Shown here one piece after another: positions 1 through 8,461 of a stretch of 64,000 nt of DNA. Below the pieces are notes generated by a model. It had not been told where the DNA came from and made no database searches. It saw only the letters and a list, made by a program, of their open reading frames with translations. The position numbers and the translations under genes were made by a program. Each line of letters starts with the position of its first letter. Positions within the stretch are counted from its first letter, which is position 1. This DNA comes from JASHPR01 sp963833885. GTDB lineage: Bacteria; Actinomycetota; Actinomycetes; Streptosporangiales; Streptosporangiaceae. The stretch spans positions 294,336 through 358,335 of the forward strand of contig CAWHZU010000033.1 in the NCBI GenBank assembly GCA_963833885.1, written 5' to 3'.

Positions 1-2
1 TA

Positions 3-617
3 GATACGGCATTGTCGAGCTATTTCCGCTTCGCGAACCTCGCTGCTCTGCGGGAGCTCGCACAGCTTTGGCTGGATGACACTGTTGCCGATCCGGTCAC
101 GGCATTCCTGGCCGCCCACGGTGTCAGCGAGCCTGTGCAGGCCTCGGTCATCGTGGTCGGCTTGAAGGGGTCACCCGCCGACGAATGGCTTATCCGCTAC
201 GCCGCCCATCTTGCCGAGCTGTCCGATGCCAGGCTCAAGGGGGTGCACGTCCGGGACATCGACAATCTCGGCCGGCCACCGAAGGCCCGGCTGGAGCAGG
301 ACCGTCGGCTGCTCAGCGAGTTGCACGGGACTTTGGCCGAGATCAGGGCCGGTGACATTGCTTCCGGGCTGATCCGGGCCGCACGCCAGGCCCGCGCCTG
401 TCAGCTGGTGATCGGATCGCGCCGCCGCTCGCACTGGTCGCGTCTGCTGAACGGGTCGACGGTGGCGGACCACGTGCTCCGCGAGGCTGGTGACCTGCCC
501 GTCCAAGTCGTGAACGTCGGCCGGCCCAATAAAACCAGCGACGAGTGGCGCTCCTCACCAGCGCCTATCTCGAGACAGCGGGACCGGCGAGCGGGGCACG
601 GTGCGCAGCGCGATTAG
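3..617 (+). CDS. KdpD-like sensor protein, C-terminal part with Usp domain (5' end outside window)
   Basis: The frame is open through the left edge, so only the C-terminal ~204 residues are seen. The start (YFRFANLAALRELAQLWLDD) matches the stretch that links the KdpD N-terminal ATP-binding domain to its universal-stress-protein domain. The rest is a Usp fold: VIVVGLKG, a central ADEW...AAH helix, and QLVIGSRRRSHWSRLL near the end. KdpD senses potassium and turgor and normally continues into four membrane helices and a histidine kinase. Here the protein stops right after the Usp domain, with a basic polar tail, so it is a kinase-less short KdpD or a truncated one. No kdpE or kdpFABC is visible. 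Family confidence is good; function without the kinase is unknown. Confidence 0.75.
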   Translation, partial: DTALSSYFRFANLAALRELAQLWLDDTVADPVTAFLAAHGVSEPVQASVIVVGLKGSPADEWLIRYAAHLAELSDARLKGVHVRDIDNLGRPPKARLEQDRRLLSELHGTLAEIRAGDIASGLIRAARQARACQLVIGSRRRSHWSRLLNGSTVADHVLREAGDLPVQVVNVGRPNKTSDEWRSSPAPISRQRDRRAGHGAQRD

Positions 618-718
618 CCCTGGGTAAACCGCCGCGACGACCGATGAGGTCAGTCCCTTTGCGTGGCGTTGTACGGTTGTGAAGTTCGTGCGAGCGTGGC
701 CGGGGTCAGGGAGGATGC

Positions 719-2527
719 GTGCACGAATTCGGCGTTCCTGCGCTTGTCGAGATCCCTGCGTCGGCGAACCTCACGGACGTGGTATTCCGCCGGGCCGAGA
801 CGGAGCCTGATGTGGTCGTGCTGCGCAGGCGGAGCGGCGCAGGCGACTGGCAGGACGTTACGGCTGCGGGGTTCGGCGCCGAGGTGGCCGCGCTGGCCAG
901 AGGGCTGGTCGCCGCGGGTATCGGGCCAGGCGACCGGGTCGCGCTGATGTCGCGCACCAGCTATGAGTGGACACTGATCGATTACGCCTGTTGGGCCGCG
1001 GGTGCAGTGACCGTGCCGGTATATCAGACCTCATCGGCCGAGCAGGTCGAGTGGATCCTCACCGACTCGTCCGCGTGTGCCGTCTTCGCCGAGACCAGCG
1101 CGCACGCGGAGATCGTCGGCAGCATCCGGGGCAGGCTCCCCGGCCTGGCGCGGCTGTGGATGACCGGCGAGCTAGACGCGCTGGCGTCCGGCGGCGCGCG
1201 GATCAGTGCGGAGCAGCTCGAACAGCGCCGGGCCGGGAGAACGGCCGCGGACCTGGCGACCATTGTCTATACCTCCGGCACCACCGGCCGGCCGAAGGGC
1301 TGCCAGATCACCCACGGCAACCTGCTCGCTGATGTGCGCAATGCGGTGGCGGCGCTGCCGGAGATCTTCGAGGTCGCTGGCTGTTCGACGCTGCTGTTCC
1401 TGCCGCTGGCACACGTTTTCGCGCGCATCATCCAGGTCGGCTACCTGGAGTCGGGCGCGATCCTGGGGCACTGGCCGGACATGGGCACGCTGGCCGAGGG
1501 CCTCCGCGAGTTCCACCCCACGTTCTTGCTCGCGGTGCCACGGGTGTTCGAGAAGGTCTACGACGGCGCCCAGCAGCAGGCCTCAGCCAGCACCGCCAGG
1601 GCCAGGATCTTCGCCGCCGCCGCACAAACGGCCGTCGCGTGGAGCAAGGCGCGTGACGGCGCGGGCGCCGGACTGGCTTTGCGGCTGCGGCACTCCGTGT
1701 TCGACCGGCTTGTGTACCGCCGGCTGCGGGCGGCGGCAGGCGGCCGGATCCAGTACGCGATCTCCGGCGGTGCGCCGCTGGGCGAGCAGCTCGGCCATTT
1801 CTTCCGCGGCGCGGGCATCACGGTGCTGGAAGGCTTTGGCATGACCGAGACTACGGGCGCCGTGACGGTGAACAGGCCAGGCCGCAACGTGATCGGCACG
1901 GTGGGGCAGCCGCTGCCGGGCGTCACCGTCCGGATCGCCGATGATGGCGAGATCCAGATCAAGGGCCAGTGCGTCTTTGCCGGGTACTGGCGTAACGACG
2001 CCGAGACCCGCGAGGTGCTGGGCCCCGATGGCTGGCTGCGAAGCGGCGACACCGGCATCCTGAATGACGACGACTTCCTGCGGGTGACCGGCAGGAAGAA
2101 GGAACTGATCGTAACCGCCGGCGGCATAAACGTCGCACCCTCCGTGCTTGAGGATCGACTCCGCGCGAACCCGCTGGTCAGCCAGGCCATGGTAGTCGGC
2201 GAAGGCCGCCCCTACGTCGCTTGCCTGGTGACCCTGGACCCCGGGGGACTGGAGCTGTGGAAGAAGCGGCACGGCCGGCTCGCCGACGCAACCCCACGCG
2301 ACCTCGCCGACGATCCGGAGCTCATAGCCGAGATCCAGCGTGCCGTGGACGACGCGAACAAGGCGGTGTCCCGCGCTGAGTCGATCCGAAGGTTCCGGGT
2401 TCTTCCTGTGGACTTCACCGAGGCCTCCGGTCAGCTCACGCCGTCGCTCAAGGTGCGCAGGGACGTGGTCGCCAAGGATTTCGCGGCGGACATCGAGGCG
2501 CTCTACAGTAAGCCCTCATCGCATTAA
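719..2527 (+). CDS. Long-chain fatty-acid--CoA ligase (AMP-dependent synthetase, FadD15-like)
   Basis: 602 residues, the normal size of bacterial long-chain acyl-CoA synthetases. It activates a fatty acid as acyl-AMP and transfers it to CoA. The phosphate-binding motif TSGTTGRPKG lies near residues 185-195, GFGMTETTG near 372-380, and GWLRSGDTG followed by GRKKELIVTAGG in the hinge and C-terminal domain near 440-470. The ending TPSLKVRR is typical of the long-chain (FadD15/Faa) branch. The GTG start at 719 is chosen because GGGAGG lies about 7 bases upstream and the N-terminus then aligns with the family. Its neighbours are on other transcripts, so it probably serves general lipid metabolism. 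Confidence 0.9.
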   Translation: MHEFGVPALVEIPASANLTDVVFRRAETEPDVVVLRRRSGAGDWQDVTAAGFGAEVAALARGLVAAGIGPGDRVALMSRTSYEWTLIDYACWAAGAVTVPVYQTSSAEQVEWILTDSSACAVFAETSAHAEIVGSIRGRLPGLARLWMTGELDALASGGARISAEQLEQRRAGRTAADLATIVYTSGTTGRPKGCQITHGNLLADVRNAVAALPEIFEVAGCSTLLFLPLAHVFARIIQVGYLESGAILGHWPDMGTLAEGLREFHPTFLLAVPRVFEKVYDGAQQQASASTARARIFAAAAQTAVAWSKARDGAGAGLALRLRHSVFDRLVYRRLRAAAGGRIQYAISGGAPLGEQLGHFFRGAGITVLEGFGMTETTGAVTVNRPGRNVIGTVGQPLPGVTVRIADDGEIQIKGQCVFAGYWRNDAETREVLGPDGWLRSGDTGILNDDDFLRVTGRKKELIVTAGGINVAPSVLEDRLRANPLVSQAMVVGEGRPYVACLVTLDPGGLELWKKRHGRLADATPRDLADDPELIAEIQRAVDDANKAVSRAESIRRFRVLPVDFTEASGQLTPSLKVRRDVVAKDFAADIEALYSKPSSH

Positions 2528-2538
2528 CGTCACCGCCG

Positions 2539-3159
2539 CTACGCCTCCGCCTCCGTGGCCAAGGAGCCGAACCTCGCCGGGCCGTCCGGCCGGAGCGTGA
2601 GCAGCATGACCCCGGTGCCCGTGGTCTGGCTGTCGGCGACCCGCATCGCGGCCGCCACCGGCTCCCGCGGGAACAGCTGCTTGCCGGTGCCGAGGATCAC
2701 CGGGAAGATCATCAGGCGCAGCTCATCGACCAGACCGTGCGTGATCAGCGCCTGGACCAGCTGCCCGCTGCCGTGCACCTGCAGCTCGTTGCCCGGCCGC
2801 TCCTTGAGCTTGCCCACCTCGTCGGCGAGGTCGCCGGTGACCGGCGTCGAGTTGTTCCAGTCCAGCGACGTCAGTGTGCTGGTCACCACGTACTTCGGCA
2901 GGCTGTTCAGCGGCGCGGCGATCGGGTGGTCCGGGTCGGTCACCCGCGGCCAGTAGCCAGCGAAGATCTCATAGGTCTTGCGGCCGAGCAGGAACGCGTC
3001 GGCGTTGGCGAAGTTGGAGGTTATGAACTTGCCGGAGTTCTCGTCGCCGTAGGGAGCGGTCCAGCCGCCGTACTCATAGCCGGTGCCATCCTCGTCCGGC
3101 GCTCCGGGGGACTGGTAGACGCCGTCCAGGCTCAGGAAGGTGGTGACGGTCAGTCGCAT
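2539..3159 (-). CDS. RibD C-terminal / dihydrofolate-reductase-like protein
   Basis: 206 residues. The start MRLTVTTFLSLDGVYQSPG, the middle LLGRKTYEIFAGYWP and VTSTLTSLDW, and the later LQVHGSGQLVQALI are hallmarks of the small DHFR-like RibD_C family, predicted NADPH-dependent reductases of mostly unknown substrate. ATG at 3159 is preceded by GAGGAGACACC. It overlaps the end of the upstream sigma-factor gene by 10 bases, so it is co-translated with it. In actinobacteria this family is often found with ECF42/DGPF genes; the link here is by position only. Confidence 0.88.
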   Translation of the reverse strand: MRLTVTTFLSLDGVYQSPGAPDEDGTGYEYGGWTAPYGDENSGKFITSNFANADAFLLGRKTYEIFAGYWPRVTDPDHPIAAPLNSLPKYVVTSTLTSLDWNNSTPVTGDLADEVGKLKERPGNELQVHGSGQLVQALITHGLVDELRLMIFPVILGTGKQLFPREPVAAAMRVADSQTTGTGVMLLTLRPDGPARFGSLATEAEA

Positions 3160-4397
3160 GGTGTCTCCTCTGGTGGTGTCAGTGCTGATCGGCGGCGCTG
3201 CAGGAACGCGCGCTCGGTGTTGTTACCCGCGAGCGCGATCGCCGCGTCGTAGGCGGCTGCCGCGTCGGCGTCACGTTCAAGGCGGCGAAACAGGTCGGCC
3301 TGGATCGCGTGGAACAGGTAATAGCCGTCGAGATGAAGGTCGTCGAGTTCGGCCAGCGCCGCGGCGGGGCCGTCGACCTCGGCCACGGCGACCGCGCGGT
3401 TCAGCTCGGCCACCGGGCTGGGCGCGACCGCGAGGAGTTGGTCGTAGAGCTGCAGGATCTGGCGCCAGTCGGTGTCGGCGGCGGTGGCCGCGTCGCTGTG
3501 CACCGCGTTGATCGCCGCCTGGATCTGGTACGGCCCCGGCTGGTTGCGGCGCAGGCAGGCCCGCACGATGGCCTGGCCCTCGGCGATCAAGGCCCGGTCC
3601 CACAGCCCGCGGTCCTGGTCGGCCATCAGCACCAGGGCCCCGTCGCCGCCGGTTCTGGCGGCGCTGCGGGACTGGATCAGCAGGACCAGCGCGAGCAGGC
3701 CCATCACCTCTGGCTCGTCGGGCATCAGCTCGGCCAGCAGCCGGGCCAGCCGGATCGCTTCCGCGCACAGGTCGGCGCGGATCAGCCGGTCGCCGGAGCT
3801 CGCCGTGTACCCCTCGTTGAAGATGAGGTAGATCACGGCGAGCACCGCCCGCCGCCGGTCCGGCAGCTCAGCATCGCCGGGCACCCGGTACGGAATCCTG
3901 GCGTCGCGGATCTTCCCCTTGGCCCGGACCAGGCGCTGAGCCATCGTCGGCTCGGGCACCAGGAACGCACGGGCGATCTCAGCGGTGGACAGCCCGCCGA
4001 GCAGCCGCAACGTGAGCGCGACCTGGGCGGCCTGGGCGAGCGCCGGGTGGCAGCAGGTGAAGATCAGCCGGAGCCGGTCGTCGCGCACGGCTGCCTCCTC
4101 CTCCTGTGCCTGTTCGCCCGCTGAGTAGAGGAGCTGCGCCTGCGCGTGCCGGTCATCGCGGGACGCATCGCGGCGCAGCCGGTCGATCGCCCGGTTCCTG
4201 GCGGTGGTGATGATCCACCCGGCCGGGCTTGGCGGCAGCCCGGCCGCCGGCCACTTCTGGACGGCCACCGTGAACGCGTCCTGGACCGACTCTTCCGCGA
4301 GGTCGATGTCGCCGAAGACCCGGACCAGGACGGCGACGGACCTGCCGTACTCGTCACGGAACACTCGCTCGATCGCGGCCCGGTCAACGATCGGCAC
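3150..4397 (-). CDS. ECF42-type RNA polymerase sigma factor with long C-terminal extension
   Basis: 415 residues, twice the length of an ordinary ECF sigma factor. Region 2 is at residues 10-80 (FRDEYGRSVAVLVRVFGDIDLAEE, split here as FRDEYGRSVAVL and DIDLAEE; AGWIITTARNRAIDRLRR) and region 4 near 125-165 (GLSTAEIARAFLVPEPTMAQ). The extension carries the family signatures LIFTCCHPAL and IYLIFNEGY and then TPR-like helices. These define the ECF42 group (COG4941), which lacks a classical anti-sigma factor and is encoded beside DGPF-domain proteins, exactly as here. It probably autoregulates this operon. The gap to the upstream DGPF gene is 6 bases. Confidence 0.9.
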   Translation of the reverse strand: MPIVDRAAIERVFRDEYGRSVAVLVRVFGDIDLAEESVQDAFTVAVQKWPAAGLPPSPAGWIITTARNRAIDRLRRDASRDDRHAQAQLLYSAGEQAQEEEAAVRDDRLRLIFTCCHPALAQAAQVALTLRLLGGLSTAEIARAFLVPEPTMAQRLVRAKGKIRDARIPYRVPGDAELPDRRRAVLAVIYLIFNEGYTASSGDRLIRADLCAEAIRLARLLAELMPDEPEVMGLLALVLLIQSRSAARTGGDGALVLMADQDRGLWDRALIAEGQAIVRACLRRNQPGPYQIQAAINAVHSDAATAADTDWRQILQLYDQLLAVAPSPVAELNRAVAVAEVDGPAAALAELDDLHLDGYYLFHAIQADLFRRLERDADAAAAYDAAIALAGNNTERAFLQRRRSALTPPEETPCD

Positions 4398-4403
4398 GTG
4401 GCG

Positions 4404-4763
4404 TCAGCCCTCCGGGTCCTCTTGGAACGGACGCACCTCGACCGGGGCCCCGCACGCCGCCGCGCCGCCGGCCGCCCAGTCCAGCGCGGCGTCCAGATCG
4501 TCGGCCTTGATCACCCAGAACCCGCCGACGTACTCCTTGCCCTCGGCGAACGGGCCGTCCGTGATCAGCTTCTCGCCGCCCTCGGAGCGCACCACGGTGG
4601 CGGTGCTGCGCGGGTGCAGCCCGCCGGCGAACACCCAGGCCCCGCTCTGCATCAGCCGGTCGTTGAACGCGCCCACAGCCTCGTACGTCGGCTGAATCTC
4701 CTCAGGCGACGGCGGCGGGGATCCGTCGTCGACCAGGCACACGCTCAGCAGGTACTGCTTCAT
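4404..4763 (-). CDS. DGPF/YCII-related domain protein (ECF42 partner)
   Basis: 119 residues with the diagnostic motif TDGPFAEGKEYVGGFWVI at about 74-91, giving the family its DGPF name. The fold is the YciI ferredoxin-like fold. It begins MKQYLLSVC; ATG at 4763 is preceded by GAGAGGAGACACCG. It is the first gene of the three-gene minus-strand operon DGPF - ECF42 - RibD-like. In other actinomycetes ECF42 factors control their own DGPF genes, so a signalling or small-molecule role is assumed, but no ligand is known. Confidence 0.88.
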   Translation of the reverse strand: MKQYLLSVCLVDDGSPPPSPEEIQPTYEAVGAFNDRLMQSGAWVFAGGLHPRSTATVVRSEGGEKLITDGPFAEGKEYVGGFWVIKADDLDAALDWAAGGAAACGAPVEVRPFQEDPEG

Positions 4764-4908
4764 CGGTGTCTCCTCTCTCCGGGGTGGCCCTCAGCATCTT
4801 GCCGGGCCTTCTACCTTTCACACGAACGGGCCACGCCGGGATCGACACGGCGGCGGAAAGAACTTCCTCCTCCGGCCGGAACGGCGGTGGCTGACTAGAT
4901 TGATCGGC

Positions 4909-5319
4909 GTGGACCAGCCATTTGACGCCATGCGACTGCCCGCCGCCCGCAATGTGGTCGCGCCGGACGGCTCCGACGTCCGGATCCTGCTGCGGCTGGG
5001 CGGGGGCTCGATGGCGCACTTCGAGCTCGCCGACGGCCGGACCTCCCGGGCCGTGGTGCACCGCAGCGTAGACGAGATCTGGTACGTGCTGAGCGGCCGC
5101 GGCGAGATGTGGCGCAGCCTCGGAGACTGGGAGCAGACGGTGCCATTGGAGCCGGGAACCTGCCTGTCCATCCCGGTGGGGACGAGCTTCCAGTTCCGGT
5201 CCCTCGGCGACGGCCCGCTTGCCGCCGTGGCGGTGACCATGCCCCCGTGGCCGGGCGAGGATGAAGCCCGCGAGGTCAGCGGGGCTTGGCCCGCGGGAGA
5301 TGGAACCGCGCCGTGCTGA
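4909..5319 (+). CDS. Cupin-domain protein
   Basis: A single cupin barrel of about 136 residues: VVHRSVDEIWYVLSGRGEMW is motif 1 (the usual second metal His is missing) and PGTCLSIPVGTSFQFRS is motif 2. The pattern (one H, E in DEIWYVL, Q in place of the usual motif-2 His) suggests a sugar- or small-molecule-binding cupin rather than a classical dioxygenase. GTG at 4909 is preferred to TTG at 4900, though no strong ribosome-binding site supports either. Its TGA overlaps the GTG start of the next gene, so the two are translationally coupled. Confidence 0.78.
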   Translation: MDQPFDAMRLPAARNVVAPDGSDVRILLRLGGGSMAHFELADGRTSRAVVHRSVDEIWYVLSGRGEMWRSLGDWEQTVPLEPGTCLSIPVGTSFQFRSLGDGPLAAVAVTMPPWPGEDEAREVSGAWPAGDGTAPC

Positions 5320-6017
5320 TCCGGATGGCCACCGACCCCGGAACACCCGGGTGGCCGAACGAGGACTACGCGTGCGTCGGCCCCGCGGCCGCCGTGCTTT
5401 TGGACGGCTGCACCACCACTCCCCGCGGGGCGGACACCGGATGCCTGCACGGCGTCGCCTGGTACGCCCGCACCCTCGGCACCGACCTGCTGGCCGCGAT
5501 CACCGCCGAGCCCAGGATCGCGCTGGCCGACGCGCTGGCGACCGCGATCGGGCAGGTGCGGGACCGGCACGCCGGAACCTGCGACCTGTCCGTGCGGGCC
5601 ACCCCGGCCGCCACGGTCACCGCGGTCCGCGCCGAGCCCGAGGGCATCAGCTACCTGGCACTGTCCGACTCCAGCGTGGCCGCCGACTTCGGCGACGGCC
5701 GGCCGCCACAGGTGATCACCGACCGGCACCGGGCGGCCGCCGCGGATCCGGCGGCGGCCGAGACGGCCACCAGCGGCACCCTGCCGCTGGAAGGTCTGCG
5801 GGGCGTCGCCCTGCTCAGCGACGGCGCCACCCGCATCGACGACCTGTACCACCAGCTCGGCTGGCCCGCCATGATCGACGTCATCAGGGAACACGGCCCC
5901 GCCGCGCTGATCCGCCAGGTCCGGGCCGCCGAGGATGCCGACCCGGACCGCGAGCGCTGGCCCCGCTACAAGGCCAGGGACGACGCCACGATCGTCTACT
6001 GGAAGCTTGCCTGCTGA
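5313..6017 (+). CDS. PP2C-like protein phosphatase domain protein
   Basis: About 234 residues. The pieces NEDYACVGPAAAVLLDGCTT near the N-terminus (a divergent DG metal site), GCLHGVAWYARTLG, YLALSDSSV, and the late GVALLSDGATR and KARDDATIVYWKL resemble the PPM/PP2C phosphatase fold, in which acidic residues of DG, SDG and DDA motifs bind two metals. The GTG start at 5313 overlaps the stop of the cupin gene (GTGCTGA); an upstream in-frame TTG at 5286 is less likely. Substrate unknown; coupling to a cupin is not a recognised module. Confidence 0.7.
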   Translation: MLIRMATDPGTPGWPNEDYACVGPAAAVLLDGCTTTPRGADTGCLHGVAWYARTLGTDLLAAITAEPRIALADALATAIGQVRDRHAGTCDLSVRATPAATVTAVRAEPEGISYLALSDSSVAADFGDGRPPQVITDRHRAAAADPAAAETATSGTLPLEGLRGVALLSDGATRIDDLYHQLGWPAMIDVIREHGPAALIRQVRAAEDADPDRERWPRYKARDDATIVYWKLAC

Positions 6018-6089
6018 GTGAGGGCCTAGGGTGACATCGTATTGTGATTGATTGATGACGGATCGTGAGAACTGCCTGCCGGTGGCGCA

Positions 6090-6632
6090 ATGCTGAGACG
6101 GTCGTCGCGGACCGGAATGAGCCTGGCGTCGCTCTGGCTGGCGCTGAAGGCCGATCTGGCCTGCAACCAGGCGCCTCTTGACCGCCTGACCGTGGCCGTC
6201 TTCCGGCTCGGCCAATACGCGATCACCAAGCCTGCGCCGGTGCGGATGGCCTGGAGCATCCTCGACCTCGTCTACACCAGGCTGCTCATCGGCGCCGAAC
6301 TGCCGCCGCAGGTACGGTGCGGCCCCCGGCTGACTCTGCTGCACGCGGGCCGGGGCGTCATCCTGCACCCGGACGTGCGGCTCGGCGCCGACGCACGGAT
6401 CTACCACCGGGTGACCATCGGCATCCGCGGAGAGGGGCCGCCGCCGGCCCTCGGCGACCGGGTATACGTCGGCAGCGGGGCAGCGATCCTCGGCCCATTG
6501 ACGGTGGGGGACGATGCCAGGATCGGCGCGGGAGCGGTCGTGACCAAGGACGTGCCGCCCGGGTTCACGGCCCGGGGCGTCCCGGCCGTCATGGTTGCTC
6601 CCGGCATGGCACGAGACGCACCGAATGCCTGA
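6090..6632 (+). CDS. Serine acetyltransferase-like hexapeptide enzyme
   Basis: 180 residues. An N-terminal helical part (residues 1-75) is followed by left-handed beta-helix repeats: GVILHPDVRLGADARIYHRVTIG, seen as GVILHPDV and IYHRVTIGIRG, then GDRVYVGSGAAILGPLTVGDDARIGAGAVVTKDVPPG. The last motif and the catalytic-type His of YHRVTIG mark the CysE/colanic-acid acetyltransferase family, which transfers acetyl groups from acetyl-CoA. No cysteine genes are nearby, whereas glycosyltransferases follow, so sugar or polymer O-acetylation is the better guess. Its last bases (ATGCCTGA) hold the start of the next gene. Confidence 0.82.
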   Translation: MLRRSSRTGMSLASLWLALKADLACNQAPLDRLTVAVFRLGQYAITKPAPVRMAWSILDLVYTRLLIGAELPPQVRCGPRLTLLHAGRGVILHPDVRLGADARIYHRVTIGIRGEGPPPALGDRVYVGSGAAILGPLTVGDDARIGAGAVVTKDVPPGFTARGVPAVMVAPGMARDAPNA

Positions 6633-7146
6633 CCGGCCCGGCGGCGATGCCTGGCTGGCCGTGGAGGCGGCAACCGCCGGTCTGGCCTTCGGCTCGCTGC
6701 TGGAGTGGGCAAGCACCGCCCTGGTCGGAAGCTTCCGGCCGCTGGATCTGGCCGATCCGTACTGGCGCGTCGTTCCCTGGCTGCGCACCGACACATCGGG
6801 CTTCGCTGCCTTCATCGTCGCGGCGGTATGCCTGCTGAGCAGCGAACACCTGCGGCTGCGGCGACGGCGGTCGGCCGCATCGGCCGGGGCAGTGCCGCCG
6901 CCCACGGCGCCCGGGGGAGTACTGCTGGCGATGGCGGCAGCCGAGACCGTGGCGGTCCTGGCCACCGGCCTGTTCGGCTACCTGTCGGTGAACGCGGTCA
7001 CGCACCCGGCCACGCAGCAGATCCAGGCGACTCACCTCCTGTCGTGGCCGACCGAGGGCACGCTGCGGGTGGTGGCGCTGCTGCTGTGCATAGTCTCCTT
7101 CGGCATGGTCCGCTACCTGCGCCCCAGGATCGCCGCCCGGTGCTAG
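6625..7146 (+). CDS. Hypothetical membrane protein
   Basis: 173 residues from ATG at 6625, which overlaps the stop of the acetyltransferase gene. Hydrophobic segments are seen near residues 10-30, 52-70, 90-112 and 145-162, giving about four membrane helices. A basic loop (LRLRRRRS) lies after the second. No family recognised. Coupling to the acetyltransferase and the position beside glycosyltransferases suggest a part in the polysaccharide locus. It is convergent with the next minus-strand gene; the stop codons overlap by 4 bases. Confidence 0.6.
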   Translation: MPDRPGGDAWLAVEAATAGLAFGSLLEWASTALVGSFRPLDLADPYWRVVPWLRTDTSGFAAFIVAAVCLLSSEHLRLRRRRSAASAGAVPPPTAPGGVLLAMAAAETVAVLATGLFGYLSVNAVTHPATQQIQATHLLSWPTEGTLRVVALLLCIVSFGMVRYLRPRIAARC

Positions 7147-8174
7147 TCGCCGAGGTCGTCCTGGCCAGACCAGTCGCGGTAGCGCCACAGTCCCTGGATG
7201 AAGCCCAGGTCATCGCAGGCCTCCTGGACGAGCTGCAGGTACGCATCACCCGCGCACCTGGCCTGGCGCAGGGCGAACGCGGCCCGCAGCCCCGCCGGGT
7301 AGAACAGGTGCGGCGCGGCAGCCGCGGCGATGGCGAGGGCCGGGCGGCGCACGGACAGGACCAGCAGCCCCAGCACGATGACCGGCGCCGGGAAGAACAC
7401 CGGGCCTATATCCGGCCACTTGCGGTACATCAGGGCCGAGCCGCGGCCATAGGCACGCCTGCGGCGCAGCGTGTCACGCAGTGACGGCGTGAAGTGGTGC
7501 CGGGCGCGCGCTCCGGGCAGGTAGACCAGGCGCTGGGCCGGGAAGGCGCGCCGCAGCCGCCAGCACAGATCCTCGTCTTCGGAGCCAAACCGGATCCGCT
7601 CGTCGAACCCGCCGACCTCGAGGAATTCCTGCCGCCGCACCGACATGTTCGCGCTGGCGAACGACAGCACGTCCCGGCGGGCACTGTGCCGGGGCGGTGC
7701 CCACTGCCGCCGGAGGTAGGCGCGGAGCCGGTACCCCAGGCGGCTGCTCTTCGCGAGCTCCAGCTCCTGCGGTTCGAGGGGATTGTGCCGGGTGAGGTAG
7801 TCAAGCAGGAGCCCGGGCTCTCCGGCCGGCAGCAGCGGGCCGCCGGCCGCAACGACGTCGTCGCCGTAGCCGGCCAGAAGCTGCTCTGCCCACCGCGGCT
7901 CGGGCTCGCAGTCGTCATCGAGGAACGCCACGACCGGTGCCGAAGCCGCCTCCACGCCCGAGTTGCGCGCCGCCGATATCCCGCGGTTGTCGGGATGGCG
8001 GATCACCAGGGCGCCGTGCCAGCCGGCCACTTCGCTCGTCGCGTCGGTCGAGCCGTCGTCGACCACGATCACTTCTATGCTGGACCGGATCGTCTGCTCG
8101 CCGAGCGCGCGAAGGCAGCGGCCGACGCCGGCCGCCCCATTCAGCGAACAAAGAACGACGCTCAATCGTGCCAA
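7143..8174 (-). CDS. Family 2 glycosyltransferase
   Basis: 343 residues. The GT-A core is at residues 4-230: SVVLCSLNGA, VIVVDDGSTD, the DXD-like FLDDDCEPEP that binds the nucleotide-sugar metal, and GFDERIRFGSEDEDL, the ED acceptor motif. A hydrophobic stretch follows near 265-300, probably anchoring it to the membrane. It starts at TTG 8174 with a strong GGGGGAAG 8 bases upstream. That ribosome-binding site lies inside a 32-bp tandem repeat (8175-8261). Transcription is away from the divergent deacetylase gene. Donor and acceptor sugars are unknown. Confidence 0.88.
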   Translation of the reverse strand: MARLSVVLCSLNGAAGVGRCLRALGEQTIRSSIEVIVVDDGSTDATSEVAGWHGALVIRHPDNRGISAARNSGVEAASAPVVAFLDDDCEPEPRWAEQLLAGYGDDVVAAGGPLLPAGEPGLLLDYLTRHNPLEPQELELAKSSRLGYRLRAYLRRQWAPPRHSARRDVLSFASANMSVRRQEFLEVGGFDERIRFGSEDEDLCWRLRRAFPAQRLVYLPGARARHHFTPSLRDTLRRRRAYGRGSALMYRKWPDIGPVFFPAPVIVLGLLVLSVRRPALAIAAAAAPHLFYPAGLRAAFALRQARCAGDAYLQLVQEACDDLGFIQGLWRYRDWSGQDDLGD

Positions 8175-8261
8175 CGGACACTTCCCCCGTGTCGCCGTCG
8201 TCTCAGCGGACGCTTCCCCCGTGTCGCCGTCGTCTCAGCGGACGCTTCCCCGTGCCCGCTG
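8175..8261. repeat. 32-bp tandem direct repeat covering a ribosome-binding site
   Basis: Two full copies (8175-8206 and 8207-8238; they differ at one base) and a partial third (8239-8261) of a 32-bp unit beginning CGGACGCTTCCCCC and ending CGTCGTCTCAG. On the minus strand each copy offers GGGGGAAG or a close variant; the copy nearest 8174 serves the glycosyltransferase start. There are no unique spacers, so it is not a CRISPR. Copy-number change could alter the leader of the glycosyltransferase. Confidence 0.85.
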
Positions 8262-8335
8262 TACGGGCTCATCTGAGAATACCGGCAGCCTCGCCAGCGC
8301 CATCTGCCCCACCAGCATCCGCTTAGGTATTCGAT

Positions 8336-8394
8336 TTTCATGATCTGGGAGGATGGCGAGCAAATACACGTCTTTTTCCACCCAGATCATGAAA
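8336..8394. promoter_or_regulatory. Perfect 14-bp inverted repeat, possible operator or hairpin
   Basis: TTTCATGATCTGGG at 8336-8349 is repeated as its exact reverse complement at 8381-8394, with 31 bases between. It sits in the divergent region between the glycosyltransferase (minus) and the deacetylase (plus). Each arm contains the small palindrome TCATGA. It may be a two-site operator or an RNA hairpin in the deacetylase leader. Confidence 0.6.
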
Positions 8395-8461
8395 CGCTCG
8401 CTCGTTTGGTCGGCCGTTCCCGTGGCCGACAAGTCTTAACTGGGCGGTATCGGGTTACAGG

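Noticed and set aside
719..2527. Part of a polyketide or siderophore cluster
   Set aside because: No carrier protein, ketosynthase or condensation domain lies nearby; the enzyme looks like housekeeping acyl-CoA synthetase.
4818..6965. 715-codon open frame on the minus strand
   Set aside because: It is the shadow of three well-supported plus-strand genes (cupin, PP2C-like, acetyltransferase), has no domain similarity and results from high GC content.
8175..8261. Possible CRISPR array
   Set aside because: The 32-bp copies are adjacent, without unique spacers, and there are no cas genes in the window.
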